Of a stretch of DNA of 64,000 bases, positions 47,229 through 56,186 are shown one piece after another. A model generated the notes under the pieces. The model saw only the letters and a program-made list of their open reading frames with translations. It was not told the origin of the DNA and did not search any database. The translations under genes were made by a program, and so were the position numbers. Each line of letters starts with the position of its first letter. The first letter of the stretch is position 1. Source of the stretch: Methylomonas sp. AM2-LC (GTDB lineage Bacteria > Pseudomonadota > Gammaproteobacteria > Methylococcales > Methylomonadaceae); assembly GCF_039904985.1 (NCBI RefSeq), contig NZ_CP157005.1, positions 4,049,501 to 4,113,500 on the forward strand, read 5' to 3'.

Positions 47229-47676
47229 CTGAATTTTCCATGCTTTAAAAGTCTGATTTAATAAGTCGTCAATAAAATATTGAATATATATTAATATAGC
47301 AGAATACTAGTTTAAATGTTAGATACGCCTAATGAAAAAAAGCCCGTGTAGCCGAGATTAGCGCCAGCGTAATCACTAAAGCTTTCTCCTGCAATTTCAA
47401 TGGCCTTGTCTATTGGCAATATTAATTTGATGAGGGTTAAACCGGTTTAATTTAGCAAACAGAATGACCGATAACTTATTTCTGCGACCACATTGGCACT
47501 AATCGTTACTAAGAGCTTCCTGATGCGCCAAAATCCAGCTCGATAAAGACAGCTTTCCGATTGTTGTTTGTCATTAAGCCGAAATTTTAAATGACAAAAT
47601 ACGCGAACAAAGACTATTGGCCATAGTGAAATAAAAAAATTCAAAACCACGCTATCGTTATAACCCATTCATAAAA
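47229..47676. other. 448-bp gap with a possible gene remnant
   Basis: No supported gene. On the minus strand an open stretch ending at the stop at 47312-47314 reads ...LPIDKAIEIAGESFSDYAGA, then NLGYTG, with no ATG and a stop about 135 bases upstream; it looks protein-like but is unrecognised. A 73-codon frame (47447-47668, minus) is hydrophobic then basic and probably not real. It may be residue of a lost gene. Confidence 0.3.
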
Positions 47677-48819
47677 TCAAAATCCAGCTGCAATTTTACG
47701 GGATTTCATTCTTAAGGGATGTTCGACAAAACTATACGTTAGGTGGCTTACAATCAATACCATTAGTATTAAAACAATCGCAGCAATTAAAGACTCGTTA
47801 ACAGATAAATCGGGTGTTGAAAATCCATTTATTACATTTTCCGGTTTTTTAAGTACAAATCTTAAAAATTGATTCACTATCCATATCATAGCCATGTGCG
47901 ACATATATAAAGTGTAAGAGATAGTGCCAAACCAGGTTAATATATTTAACCGTAAGATACGCTTAATTACGCCTTCTTCAGATGAAACAATTGAAAATAT
48001 TAGCAGGGAGCATAATAAAAAAAACAGAACACCATTTTCTGCGCCATCGCCCTTGAAGACATAAAAAATAAGCATGCAAGCGACTGTTAGGGTTACATAA
48101 ACAGAGCTTATTTTATAGTTGAGTATATTGGCTGCATAGGCGGTACAACAGCCGATGGAAAATCCAGCCAGACATCTAAAGATAAAAACATAGCTAAGAT
48201 GCTGTGTATTATCCACCGATAAATTAGCTAGCACTAGGATAGAAATAATGGGAATAAGCGCAAAAATAAAAATTTTGAGCTTGCCTAAATACCTAACAAT
48301 AAAGCCAAACAATAGATACATATAAAATTCTACACTAATAGACCAGGATGGCCCATTAAAGCTTAATTGATTACCATCAAAACTAAGCACCTGTATTAAT
48401 AATAAATTTTCAAAGAAAGCTTGCCAGCCACTATCGGTAAAGGCTTGATTGTTTGGCGCAGAAACACCATATTTAACCTGCAATACGTATTTAATAATCT
48501 CAACGGCAAGAAAGAAAAATAGAAATATAAGGTGGACTGGATATAAACGCCCAAAGCGTAGAAACTGGAAACGAAAAACTTCCTTAAGACTTGTAAGTTT
48601 TTCAGCATAAGCCGTGTAGATAACAAAACCGGAAAGCACAAAAAACAAATCCACCATGGAGGCTGCCGCGCCAATATTATCAGCATTATGTAGTATAGGA
48701 TTCCAAGCTGGAATATGACCGTAAAAAACTTCAAAAGCGGCAATGCCTCTAATGCTCTCTAATTCTTCAATCTTTGATTTGCTCGATGGTTTAAGAACAG
48801 CGTTTATACTTTTATTCAT
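47677..48819 (-). CDS. acyltransferase 3 family membrane protein
   Basis: About 380 residues of an OafA/YrhL-type acyltransferase with about ten membrane helices. Hallmarks are the N-terminal LESIRGIAAFEVFYGH (the catalytic His) and LSGFVIYTAY. It would O-acetylate or acylate an exported polysaccharide, lipid A or a glycan. ATG 48819 is chosen; TTG 48834 is possible. The DNA is visibly more AT-rich than neighbouring genes. It is isolated from any polysaccharide cluster here, which fits acquisition by transfer. Confidence 0.85.
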   Translation of the reverse strand: MNKSINAVLKPSSKSKIEELESIRGIAAFEVFYGHIPAWNPILHNADNIGAAASMVDLFFVLSGFVIYTAYAEKLTSLKEVFRFQFLRFGRLYPVHLIFLFFFLAVEIIKYVLQVKYGVSAPNNQAFTDSGWQAFFENLLLIQVLSFDGNQLSFNGPSWSISVEFYMYLLFGFIVRYLGKLKIFIFALIPIISILVLANLSVDNTQHLSYVFIFRCLAGFSIGCCTAYAANILNYKISSVYVTLTVACMLIFYVFKGDGAENGVLFFLLCSLLIFSIVSSEEGVIKRILRLNILTWFGTISYTLYMSHMAMIWIVNQFLRFVLKKPENVINGFSTPDLSVNESLIAAIVLILMVLIVSHLTYSFVEHPLRMKSRKIAAGF

Positions 48820-48905
48820 AATAAGTTCTTTCAAAAAGTGTGCAGGTATTTTTTATCTCTGGCACTAAAACTGGACAGCGGATTAACTCGGTGTGTAGTT
48901 ACAAA

Positions 48906-50912
48906 TTAAGTTAACATCGATTTTAATTGCGCCAAGCTGGCTTTGCCTCGTAATTTAATTTCTTCCGCAGGCAATTGTTTTTTATTCAGCCATTCCAGAT
49001 CTTCTTCCGGCAATTCGTTTAAAAAACGGCTGGGTTCGCATTCTGTTAATTCCCCATACCGTTTGCGGTGGGTACAATAACTGAATGTTAAGGTTTTTTG
49101 AGCCCGGGTAATGCCAACGTAAGCCAACCGGCGTTCTTCTTCAATATCGCCGGTTTCGATACTGTTTTGATGCGGTAACAGATTTTCTTCCATGCCAATT
49201 AAAAACACATGTGGAAACTCCAGCCCCTTGGCGGCATGCAAGGTCATCAAACTAACCTGATCACCCGCTTCTTGTTCTTGATTACGTTCCAAAATATCCA
49301 TCAGCATTACTTTGGCTATTACCTCTGCCAGCGATTTAGATTCACCACTATCGTTACTGGACATGCGTTGCAACCATTCCAACAGTTCGTAGACATTTTT
49401 CAATTTGCGTTCAGCTGATGCCTGGGTTTTACTTTGCTCTTGCAACCATTGCGCATAATTAATTTCATCTATCATGCTGTTTATGGTTGCAAACACATCT
49501 CCTTGCTCAATTTTAGTGTTCACGGCCTGCAACCAATCACAAAATTTACGCAATCTTTGCACCGATTTTTCAGATATTTTTTGTTGTAAACCTAATTCGG
49601 AACAGGCTGCAAACAAGCTGATATGCCGTTCATTTGCGTAGGCTCCCAATTTTTCCAGTGTAGTGGGACCTATTTCACGACGCGGCGTGTTGATCACTCT
49701 TAAAAACGCGGCATCATCACTGGTGTTGACCAGTAAGCGTAAATACGCCAGTACATCTTTAATTTCAGTATAGGCAAAAAATGAAGTGCTGCCACTGATA
49801 AAATAAGGCACATTGTTTTCGCGTAATTCCTTTTCGAACAAACGCGATTGGTGATTGCCTCGATACAGTATGGCATAGTCACCATAAGAGCCAGCAGTTT
49901 TGAAGCGATGATGGATAATTTCAGCCGTAACCTGCTTGGCTTCGTTTATATCGTTTTTATGACTTAATACCCGTAACGGATCACCAAAGCCTAGTTCACT
50001 CCATAACTTTTTTTCGAACACATGCGGATTATTAGCAATTAAATGATTAGCCACTTTTAATATACGCCCTGCGGAACGATAGTTTTGTTCTAGTTTTATA
50101 ATCTGCAAACGACTGTAATCTTTTTGCAATTGCGCCAGATTTTCTGGTTGTGCACCGCGCCAGGCATAAATAGACTGGTCGTCATCACCCACCACTGTAA
50201 AACGTCCCAGATTACCCGCCAAGGCTTTAACTAGCTGATATTGGGTAATATTGGTATCCTGATATTCGTCTACCAACAAATAGCGGATCTTATTGCGCCA
50301 TTTTTCTTCCAAATGCGGATGTTGCTGAAACAGGGTAACAGGCAACCAGATCAAATCGTCGAAATCTACTGCGTTATAGGCTTTTAAGCTGCGATTAAAG
50401 TGCTGATACAGTACTGCGGCTATGTGTTTTTCTGGGCTATCGGCTGACAATAATGCCTGTTCTGGATTAATAAACGCATTTTTCCATTGCCCAATCTGCT
50501 GATTATACTTTTCCACCGCATCAATATCTGCGTTGTCAGCACTATGTGCAATTAACTGCTTTAACAAACTCAACTTATCTTGTTCATCAAACAAGGTAAT
50601 CGCGGCTTTGTAACCGAGTGTTTTATGCTCTGCACGTAAAATATCCAAACCCAAGGCATGAAAGGTAGAAACGCGTAGCCCTCTACTTTGTTTATCATCC
50701 AACAAGCGACTGACCCGGCTTTTCATTTCACGCGCCGCTTTATTGGTAAAGGTTACCGCTGCAATATGTCTGGCTGGAATACCCTGCTGAACTAAATACG
50801 AAATTTTCTCGGTAATCACGCGGGTTTTGCCACTCCCGGCCCCGGCCAGAACCAGTAGCGGCCGGTCTATAATCTTAACTGCGGCCTGTTGTTGAGCATT
50901 GAGTTTATTCAT
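48906..50912 (-). CDS. rep: ATP-dependent DNA helicase Rep
   Basis: 3'-5' superfamily 1 helicase that helps replication forks restart. 668 residues from MNKLNAQQQAAVKIIDRPLL; an upstream ATG at 50951 is unlikely. Motif I GAGSGKTRV, motif Ia AVTFTNKAAREM, motif II LLVDEYQDTN, motif III VVGDDDQSIYAWRGA, motif IV LEQNYRS and motif V-VI MTLHAAKGLEF and VGITRAQ. The length matches Rep (673) better than UvrD (720). Confidence 0.92.
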   Translation of the reverse strand: MNKLNAQQQAAVKIIDRPLLVLAGAGSGKTRVITEKISYLVQQGIPARHIAAVTFTNKAAREMKSRVSRLLDDKQSRGLRVSTFHALGLDILRAEHKTLGYKAAITLFDEQDKLSLLKQLIAHSADNADIDAVEKYNQQIGQWKNAFINPEQALLSADSPEKHIAAVLYQHFNRSLKAYNAVDFDDLIWLPVTLFQQHPHLEEKWRNKIRYLLVDEYQDTNITQYQLVKALAGNLGRFTVVGDDDQSIYAWRGAQPENLAQLQKDYSRLQIIKLEQNYRSAGRILKVANHLIANNPHVFEKKLWSELGFGDPLRVLSHKNDINEAKQVTAEIIHHRFKTAGSYGDYAILYRGNHQSRLFEKELRENNVPYFISGSTSFFAYTEIKDVLAYLRLLVNTSDDAAFLRVINTPRREIGPTTLEKLGAYANERHISLFAACSELGLQQKISEKSVQRLRKFCDWLQAVNTKIEQGDVFATINSMIDEINYAQWLQEQSKTQASAERKLKNVYELLEWLQRMSSNDSGESKSLAEVIAKVMLMDILERNQEQEAGDQVSLMTLHAAKGLEFPHVFLIGMEENLLPHQNSIETGDIEEERRLAYVGITRAQKTLTFSYCTHRKRYGELTECEPSRFLNELPEEDLEWLNKKQLPAEEIKLRGKASLAQLKSMLT

Positions 50913-51209
50913 TGAGTCACTACGGTGTAATAAGGGGCGTGATTGCATCAAACTCTGAAATTAGAGCAATAACAAATAAAGCACAACTTAACTTAGCGTG
51001 ATGGACTTGGCGTCTGCAAATAGCAGCCAGTTTATTCATATCAGCAAATTTGTATGTAATAATGTGCTATCACTAGCAATTCTTTTATTCAATTTCATAT
51101 GAGTGTTGCTTTTAACACCCAGCAGGTTAAATTGTCTTTGGATATCATTAACACAGCTCGACATCTGTAGTTAGTGTATCAAAACAACTAAAATAATACG
51201 GAGCAATGT

Positions 51210-52286
51210 GTGCCAGCCACCCTGCAAATAAAACTATTCGTGATCGGGTTGCTTCTGATCAGTCTTTTTTTTCAAAATGCGTTTGCAGACAATATCTCAC
51301 CATTGTATAAACCTGCACAACATTTAAGTGCCAAGGATTTAGCCGTCATTGTCAACGATGCCGATGCGTTAAGTGTGAAAATTGCTGAGTACTACCAACA
51401 GCAACGCGGTATTCCTGCAAGCCAAATGATTCATATCCGCTTTTCACCCAATGAAGCCATTTTATCAAAACACGAATTTGAAAAGCTAAAACAACAGGTA
51501 GACGATAACACGCCCAAACATGTTCAAGCATTTTTACTCACCTGGTTAATGCCTTTCCGGGTAGAGTGTATGTCGATTACAACCGCATTTGCGGCAGGAT
51601 TTGATCCCGCATTTTGTGCAGAGGGTTGCGTGGAAACCCGTAAAAGCCCTTACTATGGAGCTGAAACTGACAAACCTTTTAACACCTATAAATGGCGCCC
51701 TACCATGGCAATTGGCGGCAGCAACTTTAATGATGCCAAAAAAATTATTGATAACGGCATTGATGCCGATTATTCACACCCTCAAGGCACCGCTTATCTG
51801 TTAAAAACATCCGACCCCGTACGTAACTCGCGCGCAGTAGCGTTTCCAGCCATTGCTGAAAAGTTTGAGAATTTTTGGCCTGTGGATTATATGGAACAGG
51901 ACTTTATTGCGGGCCGCACCGATGTAATGTTTTACTTTACAGGTCTGATTACTGTTCCACATCTTGCCGAAAATCGCTATTTACCAGGTGCCATTGCTGA
52001 TCATCTAACCTCTTCGGGAGGTGTGATGTCTGGCAGCAATCAGATGAATATTATGGAATGGCTAAAAGCGGGGGCAACGGGTAGTTATGGTGCGGTGGTT
52101 GAACCTTGTAATTTCCCCGCAAAATTTTCTAACCCGGCCTTAATATTGTATTTCTATCTACGCGGCAGTAGTTTAATAGAAGCCTACTGGAAAAGTGTTT
52201 CAGAACCCGGACAAGGTATTTTTGTTGGAGAACCCTTAGCTAAACCGTTTGCCTATCTATCGAGCGACAAAGGAAAATCAGATTAA
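51210..52286 (+). CDS. TIGR03790 family exported protein
   Basis: 358 residues starting at GTG 51210 with GGAG 6 bases upstream; signal peptide LFVIGLLLISLFFQNAFA, mature from about residue 27. LYKPAQHLSAKDLAVIVNDADALSVKIAEYY with PASQMIHI and the SGGVMSGSNQMN and GATGSYGAVVEPCNF motifs match the TIGR03790 family, a set of exported proteins of unknown function. The C-terminal part contains a compact conserved core with Cys residues. The gene's end overlaps the convergent receiver gene by 3 bases. Confidence 0.8.
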   Translation: MPATLQIKLFVIGLLLISLFFQNAFADNISPLYKPAQHLSAKDLAVIVNDADALSVKIAEYYQQQRGIPASQMIHIRFSPNEAILSKHEFEKLKQQVDDNTPKHVQAFLLTWLMPFRVECMSITTAFAAGFDPAFCAEGCVETRKSPYYGAETDKPFNTYKWRPTMAIGGSNFNDAKKIIDNGIDADYSHPQGTAYLLKTSDPVRNSRAVAFPAIAEKFENFWPVDYMEQDFIAGRTDVMFYFTGLITVPHLAENRYLPGAIADHLTSSGGVMSGSNQMNIMEWLKAGATGSYGAVVEPCNFPAKFSNPALILYFYLRGSSLIEAYWKSVSEPGQGIFVGEPLAKPFAYLSSDKGKSD

Positions 52287-52717
52287 ATATGTACAAAATG
52301 GCTGGTATCTGTTTTTAAGCCATTACTTAATAAAAAAGAAGGAATATATTCACCACCAGCAGCTATTTCCCTGATGACCTTTAATAATTTTTCAGGTTCA
52401 GTATCTTTGGTTAAATATCCAGAAGCACCTGCCTGTAAAGTTAACCTGACAATTTGCGGATCATTATGCATACTAAGTACCAAAATAGGCAGTTTAATGC
52501 CTATAGCCCTGATCCTAGCTATTAAATCCACCCCATTTGGTTCGGGCATAGCCATATCCAAAAGCAAGATGTCGAACCCACCCAGCCCCAGCTGTTCCAG
52601 TACTTGTGCACCGTTAATAGCAATACCCGAAACAAATATGTCTCCTGCCCATAGGAACAACTGTTTTAATCCCTCTCGCAGGATATCATTATCATCGGCC
52701 ATCAATACTTTAATCAT
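52283..52717 (-). CDS. receiver-only response regulator, NarL-like
   Basis: 144 residues, a single receiver: ADD at residues 7-9, phospho-acceptor Asp54 in LLLDMAMPEP, Thr/Ser at LSMH and Lys104 in YLTKDT. The sequence after helix 5 (GGEYIPSFLLSNGL) is the linker seen in LuxR/NarL-type regulators just before the DNA-binding helix-turn-helix, but the protein stops there. It is probably a truncated NarL-type regulator or a genuine single-domain receiver. It is the likely partner of the histidine kinase 361 bp upstream. Confidence 0.85.
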   Translation of the reverse strand: MIKVLMADDNDILREGLKQLFLWAGDIFVSGIAINGAQVLEQLGLGGFDILLLDMAMPEPNGVDLIARIRAIGIKLPILVLSMHNDPQIVRLTLQAGASGYLTKDTEPEKLLKVIREIAAGGEYIPSFLLSNGLKTDTSHFVHI

Positions 52718-53078
52718 AATAGTTTAACCAATATTTAATAGCTGTATATATGCGATTTTCAAATCAGGATACCAGAATTTTACTTATAGTCTAGAGGCTA
52801 GAGTGGGAATAATTAAAAAAAGAATAATTCAATGTGTTATTTTTTAAAAATTTGTGATAGTCATCTTAAATTATAAGCTTTTCCAAGAAAAGATTGCATG
52901 CTTATTAGCTGCTAGTTCAATGACTTATATGTAAATAGCTTTATAAAAAAATCAGACCTCCGAGCCAAGCTTGTCGTAGCTATACCACTAGATTTTTTAA
53001 TCACTCACCCAGTTTTTCAAAATACCAAACAATACCTAACAGCGTCTGTAACGTTACAATTGTTAAACTTTCCGGTGG
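52718..53078. other. 361-bp gap, no gene seen
   Basis: AT-rich sequence between the receiver gene and the end of the histidine kinase gene, both on the minus strand. It presumably holds the promoter of the receiver gene. A 16-base stretch, ACCCAGTTTTTCAAAA at 53007-53022, recurs at 62150-62165 before the Anbu gene. No clear terminator follows the kinase. Confidence 0.45.
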
Positions 53079-55559
53079 TTATGTCTGAATGCCTAAAAAC
53101 TGTATCGAAAAAAGCACACAAAGCTGAACCCCTTTACCGGGACTGGTATTGACAGTCAGCTTTCCACCCAACATCAACACCCTCTCTTCAATACCTATAA
53201 GCCCAAAGGATCCGAGTTTATGTGCAGCATAAGGATCAAAACCTTTGCCGTTATCCGTAATTTCTAAAAGGTAATCACTTTCCAATCTTACCAACTTCAC
53301 CGTCACTTTAGTGGCTTCAGAATGTTTGGCAACATTAGTGAGCGATTCTTGTACAATACGAAAAATAGCGGTGGAATGACTATCATCCAAAGCAAAATTT
53401 TTACTTTCGGGTATATGCAAATCACATTGAATACCTGATCTTTTACAAAAATCCTCAACCAGCCATTCAAGTGCATAAACAATACCCATATCCAGTACAG
53501 CCGGCCTTAAAGCGGCGGCCACGTCACGCACCACTTGAATAGTTGCATCAACAGCAAGCAGCATTTCTTTGACTTGATTGACCAATTCTGGGTTATCTTG
53601 TCCAAAACGCAAACGCAATCTGGCAATATCCATCCTCAAAGCCGTTAAGCGTTGCCCAAGTTCATCATGCATCTCTCTGGCTATACGCTTCCGTTCGTCT
53701 TCACGGGTTTCTTCCCGCTGCGCACTTAGAGCGCGTAATTGAGTGCGGGACTCTTCCAAATGTCGTTCAGTGGCTTTTAATTCAGTAATATCTCGACTAA
53801 TACTTAATATGGTAGTTACATTGCCGTAGTTATCAAACTCTGGTACCAGATAGGTAGCGAAATACATTATTTGTCCTGCATTATCCATGCGTTGCACTTC
53901 CAACACATCCAATCTACCCGTGTTGATAATCGTATTTAAACGCTGGGTATATTCTTCTGCACTTGGACTCAGCATACTCCAGAATTCCATGGGTGTCTTA
54001 CCAATCACATCGACAGTCATGGCTTCCGATAAAGACAAATAAGCTGGATTGGTGAAGATTCTTCGACATTGATTATCGTAACGGATAATCGCATCGGGTG
54101 AGTTTTCAACCAAGGTACGCAACTCGACTGCTTGCCGGGTTAATTGGGCTTCCATGCGCTTACGTGCCGTAATATCTTGCATAATAGTGGAAGTAAACTC
54201 GGGATTTCCTGCACCATCTCTATGCAACACCAGTAGCAGGGCAACCGGTATTTCGTGTCCGTCTCGATGTAACAGTGCTGAATCGCTACGCCATATTCCT
54301 TGTTGTAACAATTTGGGAAAGCCGATTTCCTTCAATTGTTCCACCGCCCATGCTGGATGCATATCGGCAATAGTCATACCTGACAAATCTGCACTTTCAT
54401 CTAAACCTACCATGCATCTTGCTGCACGGTTATGATACAAAAGCTTACCTTTTAAATCTGCACTACCAATAAAATCTGCAGATTCTTCAAGAATATCTAG
54501 TAAACGCTGTTTTTCTAACTCAATCCGCTTACGCTCACTAATATCGGTTACATCAACCAGACAAGTGCGTAAACTACTATCAGCAATGCTGGCATCTATG
54601 TTTACCCAAATATTTTGTTCGTTAATGCGCAGACATAATTCAAGTGATTGTTTATGCTTTGCGGTAAACACATTTTCTAAAAACTGTTTAAAAAGAGCCC
54701 GATCATTACTGATAACGTAATTAATGAAACGTTGTCCAATAATTTTAAAACGCTCTCGATTGAGTAGATTTGCGCCCCGAAAATTAGTCTGATAAATCAG
54801 ACTTTCTCTACCGAGAATAAAATAAGCAGTCGGCGCAAAATCAAACAATGCCGTATAGCGTTCCAAAGCCATTTCTGCAGTAATACGTGCCTCTCGCAAC
54901 GCTTCGTTCTGCTTCTCCAATTTAAGCCGATAAACGTGTAGCTCATGCAGTAAACTGTATTCATTACTAAATACACCGGATAATTCCATTGACTCGGTGT
55001 TTGATAGAAATTTTACGGACAAGCGTTGCTCTACGGATGGTAATTCATGTGGAGTTTGCATATGGTTCGTTTGTCCACCTAACCATGACCAACCTGATTT
55101 TTTGGCCTTACGTTTAAATCGACTACCATATAGATTTAAACACAATTTAATTCGTAACAGTAATTCTCCAGTATGTATTGGTTTACAAAGATAATCTTCC
55201 CCTCCCGCAGCAAAACCATCGGGTAACTTCTGCATCTCATTATAGGTAATCATGTATATGACTGGAATAGATTCAGTTTCGATATCAGACTTTAAACGAC
55301 GACATACCTCGCTTCCTTTTATGTCGGTCAATGTAATTTCCAACAAAACCAGATCAGGTTTTAGCAAAATTGCCTGACGTAAACCTTCTTGACCTGATTT
55401 TGAAACGACAGCACGAAAATTTTGCGATTCCAAATTCTTGGCAATGAGCTGCTGTTCATCGATATCCTCTACGACGATCAGAATTAATGGCATGATAGGC
55501 AGCGCATAAAGATCCGGTGCAGAAGATTGATCTGAAATAATCTCGGAATGTTTATTCAT
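53079..55559 (-). CDS. PAS-domain histidine kinase with N-terminal receiver
   Basis: 826 residues: receiver (about 25-145), PAS-like segments (about 235-345, 360-470 and 480-600), HisKA_3 dimerisation domain with phospho-His in KRIAREMHDELGQRL, and HATPase_c (IFRIVQESLTNVAKHSEATK, ITDNGKGFD, GLIGIEERV). Such kinases usually drive NarL-type regulators. In the receiver, the phospho-acceptor position is Glu74 (VLLEITLTD) instead of Asp, though the acidic pair and Lys are kept. No membrane helix is evident, so it is likely cytoplasmic. A receiver-only gene lies downstream. Confidence 0.9.
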   Translation of the reverse strand: MNKHSEIISDQSSAPDLYALPIMPLILIVVEDIDEQQLIAKNLESQNFRAVVSKSGQEGLRQAILLKPDLVLLEITLTDIKGSEVCRRLKSDIETESIPVIYMITYNEMQKLPDGFAAGGEDYLCKPIHTGELLLRIKLCLNLYGSRFKRKAKKSGWSWLGGQTNHMQTPHELPSVEQRLSVKFLSNTESMELSGVFSNEYSLLHELHVYRLKLEKQNEALREARITAEMALERYTALFDFAPTAYFILGRESLIYQTNFRGANLLNRERFKIIGQRFINYVISNDRALFKQFLENVFTAKHKQSLELCLRINEQNIWVNIDASIADSSLRTCLVDVTDISERKRIELEKQRLLDILEESADFIGSADLKGKLLYHNRAARCMVGLDESADLSGMTIADMHPAWAVEQLKEIGFPKLLQQGIWRSDSALLHRDGHEIPVALLLVLHRDGAGNPEFTSTIMQDITARKRMEAQLTRQAVELRTLVENSPDAIIRYDNQCRRIFTNPAYLSLSEAMTVDVIGKTPMEFWSMLSPSAEEYTQRLNTIINTGRLDVLEVQRMDNAGQIMYFATYLVPEFDNYGNVTTILSISRDITELKATERHLEESRTQLRALSAQREETREDERKRIAREMHDELGQRLTALRMDIARLRLRFGQDNPELVNQVKEMLLAVDATIQVVRDVAAALRPAVLDMGIVYALEWLVEDFCKRSGIQCDLHIPESKNFALDDSHSTAIFRIVQESLTNVAKHSEATKVTVKLVRLESDYLLEITDNGKGFDPYAAHKLGSFGLIGIEERVLMLGGKLTVNTSPGKGVQLCVLFSIQFLGIQT

Positions 55560-56171
55560 GCTTTACTTAACACCATCGCAAATTGTTGAAAAAGAGACTG
55601 GGTACTCAACCCAAATTTTAATTCTTTAAAATTGGTATCCAAATCAAAACAATTTTTCAAATTGCAATCCGTGCATACTATTAATCACTCAAATTGTGAG
55701 CGGTATAGGTTTAGCTAAAAACTCTACCTAGCACTAGATTCGTCAGTAGGTAACGAAATCAGATCACTCAAATTGTTCATGGCTCGACACTTTTGCCAGT
55801 ATACATCTTTGCGATGCAGTACAACCAACGAGGCATGGCGACTTAACTGAGCTTCTAACAGTATAAACCCTTTATCGATATGGCAAAAGAGTCGCTTTAA
55901 TCTTGAACAGCTTAGAAATAAATATAAATTAATTTACGGAACACAAACAAATAACTGACTAAATCGTCTATTTGCATCAATTTTTTTGAAGCACGATATC
56001 GAGTCGTTCCTGTTTGTCTCAAAACCAGCCAATTGTTATGTTTCGAACAAAGGATTTAGGCGCTAATTTTAATACTCATCCGTCTATTTTATTAAGGGTA
56101 AAGCAATTCAGGTCTTAACAGACATCCTTTAGGAGTCTGGCGCTGTTTTTGCTTATTCATTATTATTTCCC
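55560..56171. other. 612-bp gap with a protein-like remnant
   Basis: No intact gene. On the minus strand, a frame ending at the stop 55724-55726 reads LKRLFCHIDKGFILLEAQLS, then RHASLVVLHRKDVYWQKCRAM and a short tail (about 55724-55912). It looks like a true C-terminal protein segment but lacks a start codon, and the frame is unclear further upstream. It may be the residue of a decayed gene. The rest includes the AT-rich leader of the AAA ATPase gene. Confidence 0.35.
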
Positions 56172-56186
56172 TTGGTTATTACAGCG

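Noticed and set aside
47447..47668. 73-codon minus-strand frame ahead of the acyltransferase gene end
   Set aside because: Basic and hydrophobic mix without family likeness; no good ribosome site. I could not support a gene or a transposase remnant.
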